A stretch of 44,973 nucleotides of DNA from an uncultured Clostridia bacterium. Lineage in GTDB: Bacteria; Bacillota; Clostridia; Christensenellales; Borkfalkiaceae. Position 1 is the first letter of the stretch; each line of letters starts with the position of its first letter. Shown in pieces: positions 8,742 through 15,526 of this stretch. The notes under the pieces are model-generated. The model saw only the letters and a program-made list of their open reading frames with translations, was not told the DNA's origin and made no database searches. Position numbers and translations under genes: made by a program. The stretch is taken from assembly GCA_947624445.1 (NCBI GenBank), contig CANQKF010000013.1, positions 1 to 44,973 on the forward strand, given 5' to 3'.

Positions 8742-8863
8742 GTCATGTCGAGCGTAGTCGAGACATCTCTACCTTATTTTGAGATTTCTATTTCGCCTAC
8801 GGCTCGTGCCGAGCTTTGTGCACAAATAGAAGCCGCGCTCGGGGCACATTCGTTCAGGATGAC
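8742..8863. repeat. Dispersed palindromic repeat (MITE-like)
   Basis: This non-coding 122-base unit begins GTCATGTCGAGCG and ends CGTTCAGGATGAC, an imperfect terminal inverted repeat (9 of 13 positions). Inside, TTCTATTT recurs in inverted form, and CCGAGC (8809-8814) can pair with GCTCGG (8837-8842). The wording of the ends resembles short repeats scattered in many bacterial genomes. The segment 8803-8845 is clearly related to part of the tRNA-like element at 16848-16967. With its flanks, this stretch fills the gene-free interval between pheT and the next gene. Confidence 0.55.
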
Positions 8864-8940
8864 GGATGGTGGTGGGCAAGAATAAGGATCCGTTCGCGGG
8901 TGGCAGGGTAACGATCGCATGATCGGCAGGTCAATCTCTT

Positions 8941-9019
8941 GCGCACTTGTGCGCCGCCTGTAACGATTCGGGCTATGCCCGAATATAAAATACCCCGCTT
9001 TTTACACGGGGATATTTTT
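8941..9019 (-). terminator. Three consecutive hairpins ending the leftward XRE transcript
   Basis: Three inverted repeats follow one another: GCGCA-CTTG-TGCGC (8941-8954), ATTCGGGC-TAT-GCCCGAAT (8966-8984), and AAAATACCCCG with CGGGGATATTTTT (8987-9016). The last is a typical bidirectional terminator for the gene at 9039. The roles of the other two are unknown. Confidence 0.65.
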
Positions 9020-9038
9020 GCGCGGTTTTTGGGATCCG

Positions 9039-9362
9039 CTATGTGCGCGCCGTCTCCTCGAACACGCCGAGGATCTTTTCCAGCCGCGCGCGGTCGGCGG
9101 GGGAGAGCGCACGGTAGCGGTTGAGCAGTTTCTGTTCGCCTGCCGAAGGCAGGATGGGATTTTGCCGCGGCGCGCCCTCCCTTCCGAGCAGTTCGTCGAG
9201 GCTCACGGCGAAGAAGTCCGCAAACAGGATCAAGGTCTCATAGGGCGCCTGCCGCACCTCGTTCTCGTAGTTCGCGATCGTATTCTGATGGATCCCCGTA
9301 AGGCGCGCCAATTCGCTCCGCTTCAACCCGTTTTCCGTTCTCAATTCCTTTAACCGAAACAC
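9039..9362 (-). CDS. XRE-family regulator with C-terminal extension
   Basis: The 107-residue protein has an N-terminal XRE helix-turn-helix: LKELRTENGLKRSELARLTG, then IHQNTIANYENEVRQAP. A tail of about 45 residues follows. An in-frame ATG exists four codons upstream, but it has no ribosome binding site, whereas GGAGG lies five bases before the GTG at 9362; that start is preferred. A TGTTATAAT extended -10 (box 9395-9400, minus strand) gives a short leader. It is divergent from a DUF4190-like gene whose promoter is surrounded by TGAGT/ACTCA half-sites. It is probably a local repressor, by inference. Confidence 0.86.
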   Translation of the reverse strand: MFRLKELRTENGLKRSELARLTGIHQNTIANYENEVRQAPYETLILFADFFAVSLDELLGREGAPRQNPILPSAGEQKLLNRYRALSPADRARLEKILGVFEETART

Positions 9363-9437
9363 AACTTCCTCCATTTTGCGGTTTTATTTCGAAAATTATA
9401 ACAAAATGGGGAATTTTTTATTTTATTTCACCCGAAA

Positions 9438-9493
9438 TGAGTTGACAACACGAATCAGACCTGCTATAATAACTCAAAATGAGTGAAAACTCA
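9438..9493 (+). promoter_or_regulatory. Promoter with flanking TGAGT/ACTCA half-sites
   Basis: TTGACA (9442-9447) and an extended TGCTATAAT (box 9465-9470) are 17 bases apart. Half-sites occur as TGAGT (9438-9442), ACTCA (9472-9476), TGAGT (9480-9484) and ACTCA (9489-9493). The middle two form ACTCA-AAA-TGAGT immediately downstream of the -10 box, a good operator position. Confidence 0.7.
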
Positions 9494-9520
9494 AAAATCT
9501 TCACAAAAGGAGGTAACTAT

Positions 9521-9787
9521 ATGGCTGCTGCCGGTTTGGTAATTGCGATTCTCGGTCTCATTTCGGGATTGATCGGTTTTGCCGTCCCCGTTTTGAGCAT
9601 CATCGGATTTCCGGTGGCTCTGATCGGTCTGATCTTGAGCTGTGTCGCAATGAAGCGCGGTAAGTCGGGGATTGCGACGGCGGGACTCGTCGTCGGGATC
9701 ATCGCCACCGTTTTCACCGCGATCACGTTCTTCACCTGCGGTATCTGCGTGCTCTGCGTTGCCGCAGGCGCCGGGGCGATGGCGTGA
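9521..9787 (+). CDS. DUF4190-like small membrane protein
   Basis: This is an 88-residue, very hydrophobic protein: two transmembrane hairpins with the pattern GLVIAILGLISGLIGF, then VALIGLILSCVAMKRGKSGIA. The small-residue pattern and KRGK turn match DUF4190-type proteins, whose function is unknown. The ATG at 9521 follows AGGAGG by seven bases; the longer frame starting at 9479 would begin in the promoter region. The Lgt-like gene begins 52 bases downstream and may share the transcript. Confidence 0.8.
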   Translation: MAAAGLVIAILGLISGLIGFAVPVLSIIGFPVALIGLILSCVAMKRGKSGIATAGLVVGIIATVFTAITFFTCGICVLCVAAGAGAMA

Positions 9788-9839
9788 AAAGAGAGAGGGG
9801 GCGGCGCCGTCTGCTCCCTCGGAATCGAATAGGTTGTTT

Positions 9840-10625
9840 ATGGAGATCCAAGTAAATTCCTTTCGCGTCTTTGGCAAGGAGATCCCGTTCTACGGGCTCC
9901 TGTTTGTGTTCGGCTTTGCCGTTGCGGTCGTCACCGCGATCCCCAAGGCGCGGAAGATGAAGCTGCCGTTTTCCGAGATCGCGTGCTCGGGGGTGTTTGC
10001 GGGCGTCGGGGGGATCCTCGGCGCGAAACTGCTCTCGGTCCTCACTTCCATAAACTATATCATAGAGTATCATCTCTCCCTGCTCGACATCCTGCAAAAC
10101 GGCTTCGTGTTTTACGGCGGGCTGATCGGCGGCGCGGCGGGGCTGCTCGTCTACGCGAAGGCCTTCCGCGCCCCCGTGCTCCCGTATTGCGACCTGTATG
10201 CCGCGGGAACGGCGCTCGGGCACGCCTTCGGGCGGGTGGGCTGCCTGCTCTCGGGCTGTTGCTACGGCGTCCCGCACGCGGGCGGGTTCTCCGTGATCTA
10301 CCGCCATGCGATCGATCCCAACACGCCCCTCGGGACCCCGCTGCTGCCGATCCAGCTCATCGAGAGCTTCTGCTTGATCGCGATCTATCTTGCGTGCGAA
10401 GCGGCGTTCTATTTCGGCAAACGCCGCGGTGCGAGCGCCGCCGTCTATGCCCTTTCGTATTCGGTGGTGCGGTTCGTCCTCGAATTCTTCCGCGGCGACC
10501 TCGTGCGGGGCGTTTGGGGCGGACTTTCGACCTCGCAATACATCTCGCTCGCGATCTTCGCATTCTGCGCGTGCGCGATCGGATACGGCGTGTACCGCGC
10601 CCGCAGAGCGCCCGCCCGCACATAA
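9840..10625 (+). CDS. Lgt-like prolipoprotein diacylglyceryl transferase family protein
   Basis: This 261-residue, seven-pass membrane protein belongs to the family of Lgt, which transfers diacylglycerol to the lipobox cysteine of prolipoproteins. Conserved parts are GFVFYGGLIGGAAGL, GRVGCLLSGCCYG and the late VRFVLEFFRGD. Compared with classical Lgt (HGGL and GRxGNFxN.E.YG), the key histidine is tyrosine and the asparagine and glutamate positions are cysteines. The same variant is, as I recall, common in Clostridia. It may be a functional variant or a paralogue with another substrate. The start at 9840 lacks a strong ribosome binding site. Confidence 0.8.
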   Translation: MEIQVNSFRVFGKEIPFYGLLFVFGFAVAVVTAIPKARKMKLPFSEIACSGVFAGVGGILGAKLLSVLTSINYIIEYHLSLLDILQNGFVFYGGLIGGAAGLLVYAKAFRAPVLPYCDLYAAGTALGHAFGRVGCLLSGCCYGVPHAGGFSVIYRHAIDPNTPLGTPLLPIQLIESFCLIAIYLACEAAFYFGKRRGASAAVYALSYSVVRFVLEFFRGDLVRGVWGGLSTSQYISLAIFAFCACAIGYGVYRARRAPART

Positions 10626-10660
10626 AAAAGAGGGGAGACCTGTGTGCCCCGCCCTCTTGT
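10624..10660 (-). terminator. Terminator of the leftward ADH/flavoprotein operon
   Basis: AAGAGGG and CCCTCTT form the stem; on the minus strand the 3' side runs into TTTTTT. On the plus strand there is no T-run, so it mainly serves the leftward operon. Confidence 0.6.
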
Positions 10661-10728
10661 GTTCCCATGGATCGTTCGCTACTTCCCCAAAACGGCGGGG
10701 GATGTGGTCGATAAAACGATTTTTTCGG

Positions 10729-11352
10729 TCAACGGATAAAATTCGTCCACGCGCCGTGTTCGGCGCAGGGCGCCTCGATCCCCGCGTTTCTCCCCGCCTC
10801 GATGCAGCGCAGGATCCATGCGAGATTTCTCCCGATGTTCCGCATGGTCTGCATGCCTTCGAGGTCTTTTTTTACGTCGTCGGGCGTGCTGCCGTGCACC
10901 ATGTTCCAATAAGTGGAGGAGACGACGGGCATCTGCGAGATCCCGAGGAATTTGAGGAGCGCGTCGAGAGAGGCCGTCGTGCCCGCCCGCCGCGCGGATG
11001 CAACGACGGCGGCGGGCTTGTGGGCAAAGACTTTCCCGTTCGCGTAGAACATGCGGTCGAGCACGGAGAGGATGCGCCCCGAGGGGTGGGCGTAGTAGAC
11101 GGGCGTCCCAAAGACGAACCCTGCGGCATGCTCCGCCTTTTCCAGCCACTCGTTCGCGCAGTCGTCCTGAAAGACGCACCTGCCCGAATCCGCGCATCCG
11201 CCGCAGCCGATGCAGTCCTGCACGGGGCGATTGCCGATCTGCAGGATCTCCGTCTCGATGCCCTGCGCCTGCAATACGCCCGCGATCTCTTCCAGCGCCG
11301 TATAGGTGCAGCCGCGCGCCCGCGGACTGCCGTTCATCAATAAAACTTGCAT
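10729..11352 (-). CDS. NADPH-dependent FMN reductase / iron-sulfur flavoprotein
   Basis: This 207-residue flavodoxin-like protein starts VLLMNGSPRARGCTYTALEE, the FMN-phosphate loop of the FMN_red family. The cysteine cluster CIGCGGCADSGRC (CX2CX2CX4C) near residue 50 suggests an iron-sulfur centre like that of archaeal and clostridial iron-sulfur flavoproteins. GTPVYYAHPSG is the typical second FMN loop. It lies 11 bases downstream of the alcohol dehydrogenase stop, so the two form one operon and may pass electrons in fermentation. The exact donor and acceptor are unknown. Confidence 0.86.
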   Translation of the reverse strand: MQVLLMNGSPRARGCTYTALEEIAGVLQAQGIETEILQIGNRPVQDCIGCGGCADSGRCVFQDDCANEWLEKAEHAAGFVFGTPVYYAHPSGRILSVLDRMFYANGKVFAHKPAAVVASARRAGTTASLDALLKFLGISQMPVVSSTYWNMVHGSTPDDVKKDLEGMQTMRNIGRNLAWILRCIEAGRNAGIEAPCAEHGAWTNFIR

Positions 11353-11363
11353 ACGTCCCCCCA

Positions 11364-12530
11364 TTAAAAGCTCGCTTCGAGCACGGCGCGGATCTCCTGC
11401 GCCGTCATCACTTTGTAGCCGCCCTCCATGATGAGCGTGCTTTGCACCATGCCGTCGAGCATCTCCCGCGTGGCGCCGAGATCGGTGAGGTTCATCACGA
11501 GCCCGAGCTTTTTCATCCACGCCTCCATGCGGCAAAGCCCCTCGCGCGCGGTCTCGGTCTGGGTCTTTCCCGCGGGGTCGACATCCCACACATTCACCGC
11601 ATAGCGGGCGAATTTCGCGGTGCCGTAGGGCAGGAGGAAGCGGTAGTAGGGCATCGTGACGGCGGAGAGCGTCATGCCGTGGGTGGCGTCGGTATGGGCG
11701 CCGACGGCCTGCCCGAGCATGTGCACCATCCAATCCTCGCTCTTGCCCTTGGCGATGAGGGTGTTGAGCGCCCACGTCGCCGTCCACATGATGTTGCTCC
11801 GCGCCTCGTAGTCGCGCGGGTTTTCGGCGGCGATCTCCGCGCTGTGGATGAGGGAGCGCAGCAGCCCTTCGGCGATGTAGTCGCTCGTGTTGTCGTCCGT
11901 GCCCGAGAAGTACTGCTCGAGAATGTGCGACATGATATCGTAGATCCCCGAGATCATCTGGTATTTGGGCAGGGTGAAGGTGAACTCGGGGTTGAGCACC
12001 GAGAACTTCGGGTAGACGTTTTCCCCGAACACGTGGCCGATCTTCAGCTTCTCTTTGTGGTTGGTGATGACGGAGCCGCCGTTCATCTCGCTGCCCGTGC
12101 CGACCATGGTGAGGACGCACCCGACGGGGACAACTTCGCAGGAGACGTCCTCGAAGCGGAGGAAGTACTTCTCCCAGATCTCTTCGTCGCAGTGCACCGA
12201 GACGGAGACCGCCTTGGCGTAGTCGCACACCGAACCGCCGCCGACGGCGAGGATGAGATCGGCCTTCGCCGCCCGCGCCCGCGCGACGCCCTCGTAGACC
12301 TTTTCGATCGTGGGGTTGGGCATCACGCCCGCGTCCTCGAAGATCTCCTTGCCGTTCGCCCGCAGCGCGGCGATCACCTGCTCGTAGACGCCGTTGCGCT
12401 TGATCGAACCGCCGCCGTAGACGAGCAGCACGTTTTTGCCGTATTTGGGAAGCTCCTTGTTGAGCCCCTCCATGGCGTTTTTGCCGAAATAGAGTTTGGT
12501 GGGGTTGCAATACGTGAAATCACCGTTCAT
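11364..12530 (-). CDS. Iron-containing (BDH/YqhD-type) alcohol dehydrogenase
   Basis: This 388-residue group III dehydrogenase interconverts aldehydes and alcohols with NAD(P)H. Visible features are the nucleotide loop GGGSIKRNG, LILAVGGGSVCDYAKAV, and metal ligands in DIMSH (Asp and His), HMLGQ and DATHG. This set fits the YqhD/butanol dehydrogenase branch. An ATG two codons further upstream abuts the ribosome binding site, but AGGAG (12538-12542) is seven bases from the ATG at 12530, so that start is chosen. The leader contains an 8-bp inverted repeat with a nested hairpin. Confidence 0.93.
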   Translation of the reverse strand: MNGDFTYCNPTKLYFGKNAMEGLNKELPKYGKNVLLVYGGGSIKRNGVYEQVIAALRANGKEIFEDAGVMPNPTIEKVYEGVARARAAKADLILAVGGGSVCDYAKAVSVSVHCDEEIWEKYFLRFEDVSCEVVPVGCVLTMVGTGSEMNGGSVITNHKEKLKIGHVFGENVYPKFSVLNPEFTFTLPKYQMISGIYDIMSHILEQYFSGTDDNTSDYIAEGLLRSLIHSAEIAAENPRDYEARSNIMWTATWALNTLIAKGKSEDWMVHMLGQAVGAHTDATHGMTLSAVTMPYYRFLLPYGTAKFARYAVNVWDVDPAGKTQTETAREGLCRMEAWMKKLGLVMNLTDLGATREMLDGMVQSTLIMEGGYKVMTAQEIRAVLEASF

Positions 12531-12579
12531 GCTCATTCTCCTTTTTTTGATCCGCGGGGACCTGTGGTCGATATTTCGA

Positions 12580-12657
12580 TCGCATGAGGCGCCCGTAGGC
12601 GCAAGATCCCATGGAACTTCATGCGATGATGATACACCGTTTTGCGCGAAATGTCAA
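12580..12657 (-). promoter_or_regulatory. Promoter and structured leader of the ADH operon
   Basis: On the minus strand, TTGACA (12657-12652) and TATCAT (12634-12629) are 17 bases apart. TCATGCGA (12619-12626) and TCGCATGA (12580-12587) are perfect inverted repeats beginning at the transcription start. Between them lies a smaller GGCGCC-type hairpin. This may be an RNA switch, a stabilising stem or a repressor site. Confidence 0.65.
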
Positions 12658-12674
12658 ATCTTTTTCGCACACGG

Positions 12675-12920
12675 TCAGGGCGCTTTGCGCCCGCAGGGAA
12701 GCGGATCCCCCGCAGCCTCGGCCTTTTGATACCCGAGGAGGGAATCGGTCGTCACGCCGAAAAATTTCGCGAGCGCGATGATCATCGAAGCCGTGGGCTC
12801 CGTCCGCTCAAGTTCCCATTTTGCGATCGCGGATTGGCTGATCCCCGTTGCCGTCGCCAACTGCATCTGGCTCAACCCATGCGCCCGCCGCTGTTCTTTT
12901 AGCTTCTTTCCGAATTCCAC
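12675..12920 (-). CDS. XRE-family small HTH regulator
   Basis: This 81-residue protein has one XRE domain: GKKLKEQRRAHGLSQMQLAT, then ISQSAIAKWELERTEPTASM. It starts with GTG and has no ribosome binding site. A TATACT box (12932-12927, minus strand) lies exactly six bases before the GTG, which would make the mRNA leaderless. It is divergent from the BspA-like gene, and its stop lies only 18 bases before the ADH promoter, so it might read through into that operon. Confidence 0.85.
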   Translation of the reverse strand: MEFGKKLKEQRRAHGLSQMQLATATGISQSAIAKWELERTEPTASMIIALAKFFGVTTDSLLGYQKAEAAGDPLPCGRKAP

Positions 12921-12955
12921 GAAATAAGTATATAGGAAATAAAGTCATAAAATAC

Positions 12956-12984
12956 TTGACAATTCCAAAAAGACTTGATATAAT
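12956..12984 (+). promoter_or_regulatory. Promoter of the leucine-rich-repeat gene
   Basis: TTGACA (12956-12961) and an extended TGATATAAT (box 12979-12984) are 17 bases apart. ACTTGA occurs twice 19 bases apart (12954-12959, 12973-12978), with an inverted AAGTC at 12942-12946; these are candidate half-sites for the divergent XRE protein. Confidence 0.75.
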
Positions 12985-13068
12985 CTTTACGACGTCTGCC
13001 GCGGGGCGGCGCAGAGCGCAAAAAAGCGTGCCGAGGCAAGCGTTTGAAAAACTTTAAGGAGAATTGTT

Positions 13069-13851
13069 ATGTCGAAAGAAGCAACTGCGGAAACAAAACC
13101 CAAGAAAAAGCGCTCCAAAGTCAAGATGATCGTGCTCATTGTCATTCTGGCCATTGTAGCGGTCATCGCCGTGAGCGTCGTGGTCAGCGTCGTCGAGAGC
13201 TTGCCGCCGAAGGAATCGACGTTCAAATTCATCAAAGTGGAAGGCGGCTATGAAGTGAAGTTTGCACCCTCGCGCGAAGATAACGGCACGGGCGATCGCA
13301 GGATCGACGTCGTAGTTCCCGCCGAGCACGACGGCAAACCCGTGGTCGGCATTGCAGACGGAGCCTTCATCGGGATCTATACGTTGAATTCGGTCACGAT
13401 CCCCGAAAGCGTCACCTACATCGGGAAATACGCATTCGAAAACTGCGAAAATCTGGCCTACGTGACGATCATGGGCAACGGCCTCCAAACGGTGAAAGAA
13501 GATGCGTTTTTGGAATGCCACTCTTTGTATTCGATCGAACTGCCGGACAGCGTGGAGAGCGTCGGACGGCAGGCCTTCTACAGATGCATAAAACTCGCAA
13601 GCATCGTTTTCCCCGCGAAAGTCACCAAGATCGAATTTGCTACGTTCTTCAACTGCATGATTCTGACGAACTTCACGGCGAAGGGGGCCATCGAGAGCAT
13701 CGGAGAATATGCGTTCAGGAGCTGCACGAAGCTGGAGTTCCCCACGATGGAGTTTGCCGAGGGCGCGACGGTAGCCGATAACGCATTTGAGGGATGTACG
13801 ACTTTGCAGAAAGATCCGCGCTTCAAGCCGTGGCTTTCACAGGTGAAGTGA
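13069..13851 (+). CDS. Membrane-anchored BspA-type leucine-rich-repeat protein
   Basis: The 260-residue protein has a basic N-terminus, one transmembrane helix (about 19-43), then at least five LRR_5 repeats of the BspA type. Each repeat follows the pattern 'itsIGeyAFenCtkL', for example VTYIGKYAFENCENLAYVTI and IESIGEYAFRSCTKL. Such repeats face outside and bind proteins or surfaces. A strong AAGGAG precedes the ATG. The gene is divergent from an XRE regulator, a layout repeated elsewhere in this window. Confidence 0.88.
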   Translation: MSKEATAETKPKKKRSKVKMIVLIVILAIVAVIAVSVVVSVVESLPPKESTFKFIKVEGGYEVKFAPSREDNGTGDRRIDVVVPAEHDGKPVVGIADGAFIGIYTLNSVTIPESVTYIGKYAFENCENLAYVTIMGNGLQTVKEDAFLECHSLYSIELPDSVESVGRQAFYRCIKLASIVFPAKVTKIEFATFFNCMILTNFTAKGAIESIGEYAFRSCTKLEFPTMEFAEGATVADNAFEGCTTLQKDPRFKPWLSQVK

Positions 13852-13905
13852 CGCAACCGCACAGGGCGCGCCGCCCGCGCGGCGGCGATGCGGACAAACG
13901 ACGAG

Positions 13906-13938
13906 AAGAGCTCCCGAGAATTTTCGGGAGCTCTTTTA
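13906..13938. terminator. Bidirectional terminator between convergent genes
   Basis: AAGAGCTCCCGA and TCGGGAGCTCTT form a perfect 12-bp stem with T-rich tails on both strands. It serves the LRR gene and probably spoIIR. Confidence 0.85.
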
Positions 13939-13982
13939 CCGCACAAACGGGGGAAGCGCGGCGAATAAACGACATACGTCTC

Positions 13983-14510
13983 TCACTTTTTGAAGAACCG
14001 CGCGATGATCTCTGCGATTTTGCTGCGGTAGACGACGTTTGCATTCCCGCCCGTAAAGCACAGAGGCGGGTAGATCACGCACCACCAATTATCGCCCTTG
14101 CCCGCGCCGAGTTCGAGGATGAGCGCGTCGTACACGCCCGCTTCGAGGGTCACGCCGTCGTAAACGCGGGTGGGGAACTCCTCCTTTTTCAGGCGCGCCC
14201 GCGCCCCGTAGGCAAAGCCGTTTTGCCGAAGCACTTCTTCTGCGACCCGCTCGATCTCCCCGAGCCGCGCGCCGATGGCCTCGATGGAATCGCGCTTCGT
14301 CGCGCAATTTGCCACGACGGGGGTGAGATATTCGACGACGGCGTCCCGCACCCGCAGTTTCACCGATTGGGCGGCGGGGTCATTGGAGTCGGCGCGGATA
14401 TGTACGCGGAGATAGGCGGAAGATCCCGAGGAAGTTTGGGGGACCCCCGCAAAGACGGCGATCGCGGCCGTCGCGGCGAGGAGCAAAAGGATCAGGGCAA
14501 ATTTTTTCAT
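13983..14510 (-). CDS. spoIIR: Stage II sporulation protein R
   Basis: SpoIIR is made in the forespore and triggers SpoIIGA to process pro-sigma-E in the mother cell. The 175-residue protein has a signal helix (1-20), then the family pattern YLRVHIRADSNDPAAQSVKL, PTRVYDGVTLEAGVYDALIL and GKGDNWWCVIYPPLCF. It is complete, with GGAGG (14516-14520) five bases before the ATG. A sigma-F/G-like promoter lies directly upstream. Its presence places the organism in a spore-forming lineage, though it does not prove sporulation. Confidence 0.95.
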   Translation of the reverse strand: MKKFALILLLLAATAAIAVFAGVPQTSSGSSAYLRVHIRADSNDPAAQSVKLRVRDAVVEYLTPVVANCATKRDSIEAIGARLGEIERVAEEVLRQNGFAYGARARLKKEEFPTRVYDGVTLEAGVYDALILELGAGKGDNWWCVIYPPLCFTGGNANVVYRSKIAEIIARFFKK

Positions 14511-14526
14511 GATGACCTCCGCCCTC

Positions 14527-14556
14527 GGTTATTGCCCCGTGAAAGGATAATTATAC
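14527..14556 (-). promoter_or_regulatory. Sigma-F/sigma-G-like promoter of spoIIR
   Basis: On the minus strand GTATA (14556-14552) and GGCAATAACC (14536-14527) are 15 bases apart. This fits the forespore consensus GYWTA-N15-GGHNANRHT except at its last base. The predicted start leaves a very short leader ending in the GGAGG. Confidence 0.6.
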
Positions 14557-14734
14557 CTCCCCGGCGGACTTCTGCGCGCCCGCGGCGCGCTCGCCCGCGC
14601 TCCCAACCCCAACGAGATCCCTGCCGCAGCCTTGATTTTTTCAGCGCGGTATGATAGAATGGAAAACGATCATCTGCAGAAGAAAAAGATTTTATCGTGA
14701 TGAGAAAAGAACTACGATAGTATTTTTGGGATAA

Positions 14735-14963
14735 ATGAAAAGGATGAATTTTGATATGGACGGTATCAATGAAGAATTTTGGAAAGCAATAACGGGTCGG
14801 AAGCGGCGAAACGAAAACCGACGCCATTATGGTTACAGTCGATTGGATGAAACGCGATTCGGAAATCAAGATATTGATTGGCTGTACGGAAGAAGAAAAG
14901 GAAATCGTATATAAAACCCATAATGAAACCGAGTTTATGAAGGGCATCTTGATCCGCCGATGA
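14735..14963 (+). pseudogene. Frameshifted fragment of an unknown gene
   Basis: Two overlapping frames read as one protein if a frameshift near 14790 is allowed. The first part reads MKRMNFDMDGINEEFWKAI. A shifted frame then continues GSGETKTDAIMVTVDWMKRD and ILIGCTEEEKEIVYK, and stops at 14961-14963. A TTGATT...TAGAAT promoter-like pair lies at 14632-14659. Base composition is much more AT-rich than surrounding genes. I do not recognise the family. A sequencing indel cannot be excluded. Confidence 0.4.
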
Positions 14964-14979
14964 AATCTTATGCGGCGGC

Positions 14980-15008
14980 TTGATTTTCTCTGCGGTTCAT
15001 GTTATGAT
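14980..15008 (+). promoter_or_regulatory. Promoter of the small zinc-motif gene
   Basis: TTGATT (14980-14985) and TATGAT (15003-15008) are 17 bases apart. The same boxes with the same spacing serve the kinase gene at 16258. Confidence 0.55.
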
Positions 15009-15047
15009 AAATATGGAGGATTTGAAATTATTTTTGGAGGTTTTATG

Positions 15048-15248
15048 ATGGAAAAGAATGCAACGTGCCAATATTGCAATGGGACGGGGAAAATCAAAGT
15101 CCCCAACGACGAGAAAATGTTTGAATATTATATTGAGCTTGAAATGAATAAAGGGTATTTTGCGGATTATCGGGGCGCAGAGGAAAAAGCATTCGAAAAG
15201 GTTGGATTCACCGTTCGGGAGTGCCCCTATTGTCAACAAAAAAAGTAG
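15048..15248 (+). CDS. Small protein with DnaJ-like CxxCxGxG motif
   Basis: The 66-residue protein begins MEKNATCQYCNGTGKI and ends ECPYCQQKK, so two CxxC knuckles could bind one zinc; the first is of the DnaJ CxxCxGxG type. The middle is acidic and aromatic. Two ATGs are adjacent; 15048 is preferred because GGAGG (15036-15040) is seven bases away. The gene is AT-rich, like its surroundings, and has its own promoter. I do not recognise a named family. Confidence 0.65.
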   Translation: MEKNATCQYCNGTGKIKVPNDEKMFEYYIELEMNKGYFADYRGAEEKAFEKVGFTVRECPYCQQKK

Positions 15249-15467
15249 GAGCGAAGGAACGTTTGAGAAGTCCCGCCTATGCGCTGGAAGATGAAAAAAA
15301 TCATGTAAAAATCGGCATTGTTTGATCGGTGCCGCAGCGCGCGCAAGGATATAATTTTTCCCGCTGCGGATGCGTTTCGCGGCAGACTTCTTCCGCGCTC
15401 CCGCGGCGCGAACGGCGGCAACGGAGCGGCAGAACATCACGGCGGAAAATCGGCGTAAAATTGAAAT

Positions 15468-15492
15468 AAAGCACCCCATGGGGTGCTTTTTT
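15468..15492. terminator. Bidirectional terminator
   Basis: AAAGCACCCC and GGGGTGCTTT form a perfect palindromic stem with T-runs on both sides. It most likely ends the leftward thioesterase gene. The remaining bases 15249-15467 hold no gene I can support. Confidence 0.8.
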
Positions 15493-15526
15493 CATCCAAA
15501 CAAGGTCACAAATGCGCGTGCGGATC

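Larger units (their letters stand above)
14563..15410. other. AT-rich insert between imperfect direct repeats
   Basis: GGCGGACTTCTGCGCGC followed by CCGCGGCGCG (14563-14589) recurs as GGCAGACTTCTTCCGCGC followed by CCCGCGGCGCG (15381-15410). Between them most of the sequence is visibly AT-richer than the neighbours and carries a broken reading frame and a small zinc-motif gene. This looks like an acquired segment, but no transposase is present. Confidence 0.4.

Noticed and set aside
8742-8863. CRISPR array
   Set aside because: There is a single unit with terminal inverted repeats and no regularly spaced direct repeats; no cas genes in the window.
9672-9839. Longer N-terminus of the Lgt-like protein
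   Set aside because: It overlaps the DUF4190-like gene and adds a basic, low-complexity extension absent from the family.
14507-14947. 146-codon minus-strand frame
   Set aside because: Covers the spoIIR promoter and the antisense of a plus-strand fragment; no ribosome binding site or recognisable motif.
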